Of a stretch of 64,000 nt of DNA, positions 60,465 to 64,000 are shown piece after piece (within the stretch, counting starts at the first letter, position 1; every line of letters starts with the position of its first letter). Below the pieces are notes generated by a model, which saw only the letters and a list, made by a program, of their open reading frames with translations, did no database searches and had not been told where the DNA came from. Made by a program: the position numbers and the translations under genes. The DNA comes from UBA7067 sp051880615 (lineage in GTDB: Bacteria; Bacillota; Clostridia; Oscillospirales; Acutalibacteraceae): assembly GCA_051880615.1 (NCBI GenBank), contig JBJEOH010000012.1, positions 1 to 64,000 of the forward strand, given 5' to 3'.

Positions 60465-62802
60465 GGTAGCTGTTTGCAATAAAAAGACTGATAAGAAATA
60501 CAAAAATCAGGAACACGAATGGGATTACCTCGTTGACCGTAACCGTAACCCTGTAAGAACAACGGAAACAGCAGAGGAATATCCCAAGATGTCAAAGGCA
60601 CAAAGGGATAATGCAAAGGACATCGGCGGTTTTGTAGGAGGTTGGCTCAAAGGTGGTATCAGAAAGAACGGTTGTGTTATAAGCCGTATCCTTGGTACCC
60701 TTGATGCCGATCACATTGATGATAATGATGCTTTTATGCTTGCGGTAAAGACTGCACTTGTTGGGGTGACATATTTTCTTTACTCCACGCACAGTCATAC
60801 ACCGGAAAATCCGAGGTACAGAATAGTCATTCTTTTTGCAAGAGAAGTGAGTGAGGATGAATATCCTGCGGTTACAAGAATGATTGCAAAGCAGATAGGT
60901 ATGGATTATTTTGATGATTCCACATATCAGGCAAACAGAATGATGTATTGGGCATCGTGCCCTTCAAACGGTCAGTTTGTATTTGACGAACAAAAGATTA
61001 AACCGCTTGACCTGGATAAATATCTCGGTATGTATTCTGATTGGAGAGATGTGGCGGAGTGGCCGACCTCTACCAGACAGTCAGAGGTTATAAAGGCAAA
61101 GGGCAAGGAACAGGCAGACCCTTTACAGAAGGACGGTATCGTAGGTGTGTTCTGCCGTGCCTATTCTATTGGCGAAGTAATGTCGGAATTCTTAAGTGAT
61201 GTATATGCTCCGACCTCAAATGATAACCGTTTTGACTATATTCCTGCGGAAAGTATGGCGGGAGTAATGGTCTTTGATGATAAGTTCGTATATAGCTTTC
61301 ACGAGTCGGATCCTGCATGTGGCAAGGAACTGAATGCCTTTGACCTTGTAAGGGTACATAAATTTCCGAGTGATGATGAGAAAAAATCTTTCAAAGAGAT
61401 GGCTGACTTTGCAAGTAAGGACGAGAAGGTAAAACTGCTTATATTACAGGAGAAACAGAAGAATGCACAGGCAGATTTTGCGGCCGATGATGACTCGTGG
61501 AAGAAACATCTCGAATACGAATCACGCTCAACGGTTTTGAAGAACAATCTTCATAATATTACTTTGATTATGGAGAACGACAGCAATTTGAGAAGTATTG
61601 TGTTTAATCAGCTTGCAGATGGTATGGAAATCAAAGGTGTTGTCCCCTGGAAACACCCTGCAAAATTCTGGCGTGATGCCGATGATGCACAGCTTATCAG
61701 CTATATCGACTCCAACTATGGTACTTTTTCCGAAAGGAACTATCGCATTGCTGTGACCAAGGTATCCGATGATCGCTCCTATCACCCTATAAAGGAGATG
61801 TTTGAGTCACTCCCGCCTTGGGATGGCATTAAGAGAGCGGAAACAATACTAATTGATTATCTCGGTGCGGATGATAATGATTATGTTCGTGCAGTAACAA
61901 GGAAGGCTTTATGTGCTGCTTATATGCGTGTATATAATCCGGGAATTAAGTTTGACACGATGATTGTTCTTAACGGTGCACAGGGCATCGGTAAAAGTAC
62001 ATTGATATCATTGCTTGGAATGGATTGGTTTTCTGACAGCCTTACGCTTTCTGATATGAACGATAAGACAGCCGCTGAAAAACTGCAGGGCTATTGGATT
62101 TTGGAAATTGGTGAGCTTGCCGGAATGAAAAAGGCGGATCTGGATAAGGTTAAGGCTTTTATTTCAAGACAGGACGATAAGTACCGTGCGAGTTTTGGCA
62201 GAAGAGTCACACCTCATCCAAGACAATGTGTGTTCTTTGGAACGACCAACAGCGAGAACGGATATCTCCGTGATATTACGGGAAACCGCAGATTTTGGAA
62301 TGTCAAGGTAAACGGTGATGGCAAATATAAGCCGTGGGAGTTAGACAGTAAAACAATAAAGCAAATATGGGCGGAGGTTGTTCAAATTACCGAATCGGGA
62401 GAAAAGCTGTATCTCGACCCCAAACTTGAGGCTTATGCCAAGCAGGAGCAGCGAAAAGCTATGGAACACGATGAGCGTGAAGGATTGGTGCGTGAATACC
62501 TTGAAATATTACTGCCCGATAATTGGGATAGTATGGATATCTATAGTCGCAGGGAATATCTGCGTGATAAAGACAACCCTACACATCCCGTGGGAACGGT
62601 CAGAAGAGAAACGGTCAGTAATATGGAGATATGGTGCGAATGCTTCGGCAAATCAAAAGAGGATATGCGTCCTTCTGACTCCTATGCTATTTCTGCATTG
62701 ATGGTGAGAGTTGACGGATGGGAAAGGTCAACCCGACTGAAGCGTGACCCGATTTATGGAAGACAAAGGGTGTATATCAGAACGGACGCATGGTTGTGTT
62801 GA
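60454..62802 (+). CDS. VapE-family phage primase-helicase
   Basis: A 782-aa protein. The N-terminal part has a primase-polymerase-like acidic pair (LGTLDADHIDDNDAF, about 80-95). The C-terminal VapE helicase has Walker A NGAQGIGKSTLISLLG (about 507) and Walker B-like WILEIGELAGMKK. Arg in GNRRFWNV is the likely finger. VapE proteins drive phage or satellite replication. ATG 60454 follows GGAGG and overlaps the previous gene. Confidence 0.88.
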   Translation: MKIKVAVCNKKTDKKYKNQEHEWDYLVDRNRNPVRTTETAEEYPKMSKAQRDNAKDIGGFVGGWLKGGIRKNGCVISRILGTLDADHIDDNDAFMLAVKTALVGVTYFLYSTHSHTPENPRYRIVILFAREVSEDEYPAVTRMIAKQIGMDYFDDSTYQANRMMYWASCPSNGQFVFDEQKIKPLDLDKYLGMYSDWRDVAEWPTSTRQSEVIKAKGKEQADPLQKDGIVGVFCRAYSIGEVMSEFLSDVYAPTSNDNRFDYIPAESMAGVMVFDDKFVYSFHESDPACGKELNAFDLVRVHKFPSDDEKKSFKEMADFASKDEKVKLLILQEKQKNAQADFAADDDSWKKHLEYESRSTVLKNNLHNITLIMENDSNLRSIVFNQLADGMEIKGVVPWKHPAKFWRDADDAQLISYIDSNYGTFSERNYRIAVTKVSDDRSYHPIKEMFESLPPWDGIKRAETILIDYLGADDNDYVRAVTRKALCAAYMRVYNPGIKFDTMIVLNGAQGIGKSTLISLLGMDWFSDSLTLSDMNDKTAAEKLQGYWILEIGELAGMKKADLDKVKAFISRQDDKYRASFGRRVTPHPRQCVFFGTTNSENGYLRDITGNRRFWNVKVNGDGKYKPWELDSKTIKQIWAEVVQITESGEKLYLDPKLEAYAKQEQRKAMEHDEREGLVREYLEILLPDNWDSMDIYSRREYLRDKDNPTHPVGTVRRETVSNMEIWCECFGKSKEDMRPSDSYAISALMVRVDGWERSTRLKRDPIYGRQRVYIRTDAWLC

Positions 62803-62881
62803 TTGTACAGAAATTGTTCCGAGAGTTGTTCCATCACGCAAAGGGCGTATTTATGGGATGATATGCACTTCTGCGGAACAG

Positions 62882-63145
62882 ATGAACAAGAATTACTTTA
62901 TAGACCTAAAAGCAATAATTAAAGATGTTCAGAAAGTGTGTGTATACACATTCGCGTGTAAAGACAGTTTTGTATTCACTTGTTACCCCGATATTGAGAA
63001 AGTCCTTGATTTCAAGGCTTTTTTGATGGAACAGGTCTTTGAACAAGCGGTGGAACAGAACAAGATATGGAGGTCGTATGAGAGAAAAATTCATAGAACA
63101 GAAACTTGTAAAGTCAGTAAAGCAAATGGGCGGCATCTGTCCTAA
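62882..63145 (+). CDS. Hypothetical phage protein (about 87 aa, start uncertain)
   Basis: The frame reads MNKNYFIDLKAIIKDVQKVC and VCVYTFACKDSFVFTCYPDI. The start is uncertain: ATG 62858 and earlier codons (down to 62744, inside vapE) are possible, none with a strong RBS. It overlaps the nuclease gene by 68 nt, more than its neighbours do, so the end may be extended by a frameshift. Family unknown; the same position in related modules often holds a small gene. Confidence 0.5.
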   Translation: MNKNYFIDLKAIIKDVQKVCVYTFACKDSFVFTCYPDIEKVLDFKAFLMEQVFEQAVEQNKIWRSYERKIHRTETCKVSKANGRHLS

Positions 63146-63359
63146 ATTTGTATCTCCCGGCTTTGACGGAATGCCGGACAGGCTTGTGCTGTTGCCTTTC
63201 GGGAAAATTGCATTTGTTGAAGTAAAAGCACCAAACAAAAAACCTCGCCCTTTACAAAAGGCAAGGCATAGATTACTAAAAAAACTCGGTTTCAAGGTGT
63301 ATGTGCTTGATGATGCAGAACAGATTGGAGGGATAATTGATGAAATACAAACCGCATAG
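63078..63359 (+). CDS. VRR-NUC domain nuclease
   Basis: A 93-aa standalone VRR-NUC nuclease: MREKFIEQKLVKSVKQMGGI, then SPGFDGMPDRLVLLPFGKIA and FVEVKAPNKKPRPLQ, giving the PD-ExK residues Asp (GMPDR) and E-x-K (VEVKAP). These single-domain enzymes act on branched DNA in phage replication. ATG 63078 follows GGAGG. It overlaps the following helicase gene by 20 nt. Confidence 0.9.
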   Translation: MREKFIEQKLVKSVKQMGGICPKFVSPGFDGMPDRLVLLPFGKIAFVEVKAPNKKPRPLQKARHRLLKKLGFKVYVLDDAEQIGGIIDEIQTA

Positions 63360-64000
63360 CTATCAGAAGTATGCTATTGAATATTTGAAGTCACACCCTG
63401 TGTCAGCTTTGTTTTTGGATTGCGGTTTAGGAAAAACTTCAATCACGCTGACGGTAGTAAACGAGCTGTTGTTTGACAGCTTTGAGGTGCGTAAGGTGCT
63501 TGTAATCGCACCACTCAGAGTTGCTAAAAACACTTGGTGTGATGAAATCAAAAAATGGGAGCATCTGCAAAATCTGAAATACTCCGTTGCTGTCGGTACA
63601 GAGGAACAACGAATTGAGGCACTTAATGCAGATGCAGACATATACATAATCAACCGAGAAAATATTCAGTGGCTTGTTGAGAAAAGCGGTATTGCCTTTG
63701 ACTTTGATATGATTGAGATAGACGAGCTTTCTTCCTTTAAAAATCATCAGACAAAAAGGTTTAAGTCACTGATGAAGGTAAGACCAAAGGTGAAACGCAT
63801 AGTCGGATTAACAGGCACTCCATCAAGTAACGGACTAATGGATTTGTTTGCAGAATTTAAAATTCTTGATATGGGAGAGCGACTTGGGAGATTTATCGGA
63901 CAGTACAGAAACAAGTATTTCAAACCCGACAAGATGAACGGACAGGTTGTTTATTCATACAAGCCGCTTCCCAATGCAGAGCAAGCCATATATGAAAAAA
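63340..64000 (+). CDS. SNF2/DEAD-type phage helicase, partial at window end
   Basis: Only the first 220 residues are present. MKYKPHSYQKYAIEYLKSHP is the Q-motif; Walker A is LDCGLGKTSITLTVV; the Walker B is DMIEIDELSSFKN (DELS in place of DEAH); motif III is GLTGTPSSNG. It belongs with VRR-NUC in Clostridia phage replication modules. ATG 63340 follows GGAGG. The rest lies beyond the window. Confidence 0.9.
   Translation, partial: MKYKPHSYQKYAIEYLKSHPVSALFLDCGLGKTSITLTVVNELLFDSFEVRKVLVIAPLRVAKNTWCDEIKKWEHLQNLKYSVAVGTEEQRIEALNADADIYIINRENIQWLVEKSGIAFDFDMIEIDELSSFKNHQTKRFKSLMKVRPKVKRIVGLTGTPSSNGLMDLFAEFKILDMGERLGRFIGQYRNKYFKPDKMNGQVVYSYKPLPNAEQAIYEK

Noticed and set aside
1..64000. tRNA and rRNA genes
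   Set aside because: I looked for cloverleaf and CCA-ending patterns; only the tRNA-like domain of tmRNA was convincing.

Overview
The window reads as a low-GC Firmicute of the Ruminococcus/Oscillospiraceae type. The evidence is three kinds of secreted dockerin protein (CotH-CBM26-dockerin, LRR-dockerin, transglutaminase-dockerin), Clostridia-style gene neighbourhoods (DUF177-rpmF, DUF512-der-plsY, DUF1934-argS, ispD-ispF, smpB-ssrA) and Tn916-like and Clostridia-phage cargo. Species cannot be fixed from sequence alone. All assignments are by reading motifs; no search was run.

Layout. (1) 1-8002: right part of a Tn916-family integrative conjugative element: a large unknown gene, DUF6664, an XRE repressor, a PadR/hydrolase/KTR cargo operon, a sigma-like regulator behind a hairpin leader, a PemK/MazF-like toxin, four tandem excisionase-like genes and a tyrosine integrase. 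(2) 8003-34676: chromosomal core: murI, DUF1934, argS, cotH-dockerin, birA, a split transketolase, two tandem LRR-dockerin genes, a transglutaminase-dockerin gene, DUF177-rpmF, DUF512, der, plsY, luxS, a serine beta-lactamase-like lipoprotein, ispD, ispF, smpB and tmRNA. Most gaps here carry a family of composite fold-back repeats. (3) 34674-45410: a 10.7-kb island bounded by 28-bp direct repeats that begin at the tmRNA CCA end; it carries TetR, an MMPL exporter, a YhgE-like partner and two inverted pairs of serine recombinase genes, partly broken. (4) 45763-53266: a type I restriction-modification operon (hsdM-hsdS-hsdR) whose promoter-proximal gene is an ISL3-like transposase-derived protein overlapping hsdM. 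(5) 53380-64000: a phage early/replication module (sigma-like regulator, DUF2800, DUF2815 ssDNA-binding type, family A DNA polymerase broken by a 17-bp duplication, antirepressor, VapE primase-helicase, VRR-NUC nuclease, SNF2 helicase) running off the window end.

How they work together. The ICE right end is a regulation/excision module around a variable cargo slot. The dockerin proteins probably assemble on cohesin scaffolds encoded elsewhere and form a surface complex for starch or mucus components. smpB and ssrA form the trans-translation pair, and the ssrA 3' end served as an integration target. The R-M operon and phage module follow directly after the distal repeat, which fits serial insertion at this tmRNA locus.

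Most unusual signals: the degenerate ISL3-like gene coupled to hsdM; a set of hairpins with G-U pairs downstream of the transglutaminase gene (candidate structured RNA or mobile repeat); the head-to-head recombinase breakpoint; the 17-bp duplication in the phage polymerase; and the fold-back repeat family that supplies stop codons and a Shine-Dalgarno sequence to flanking genes.
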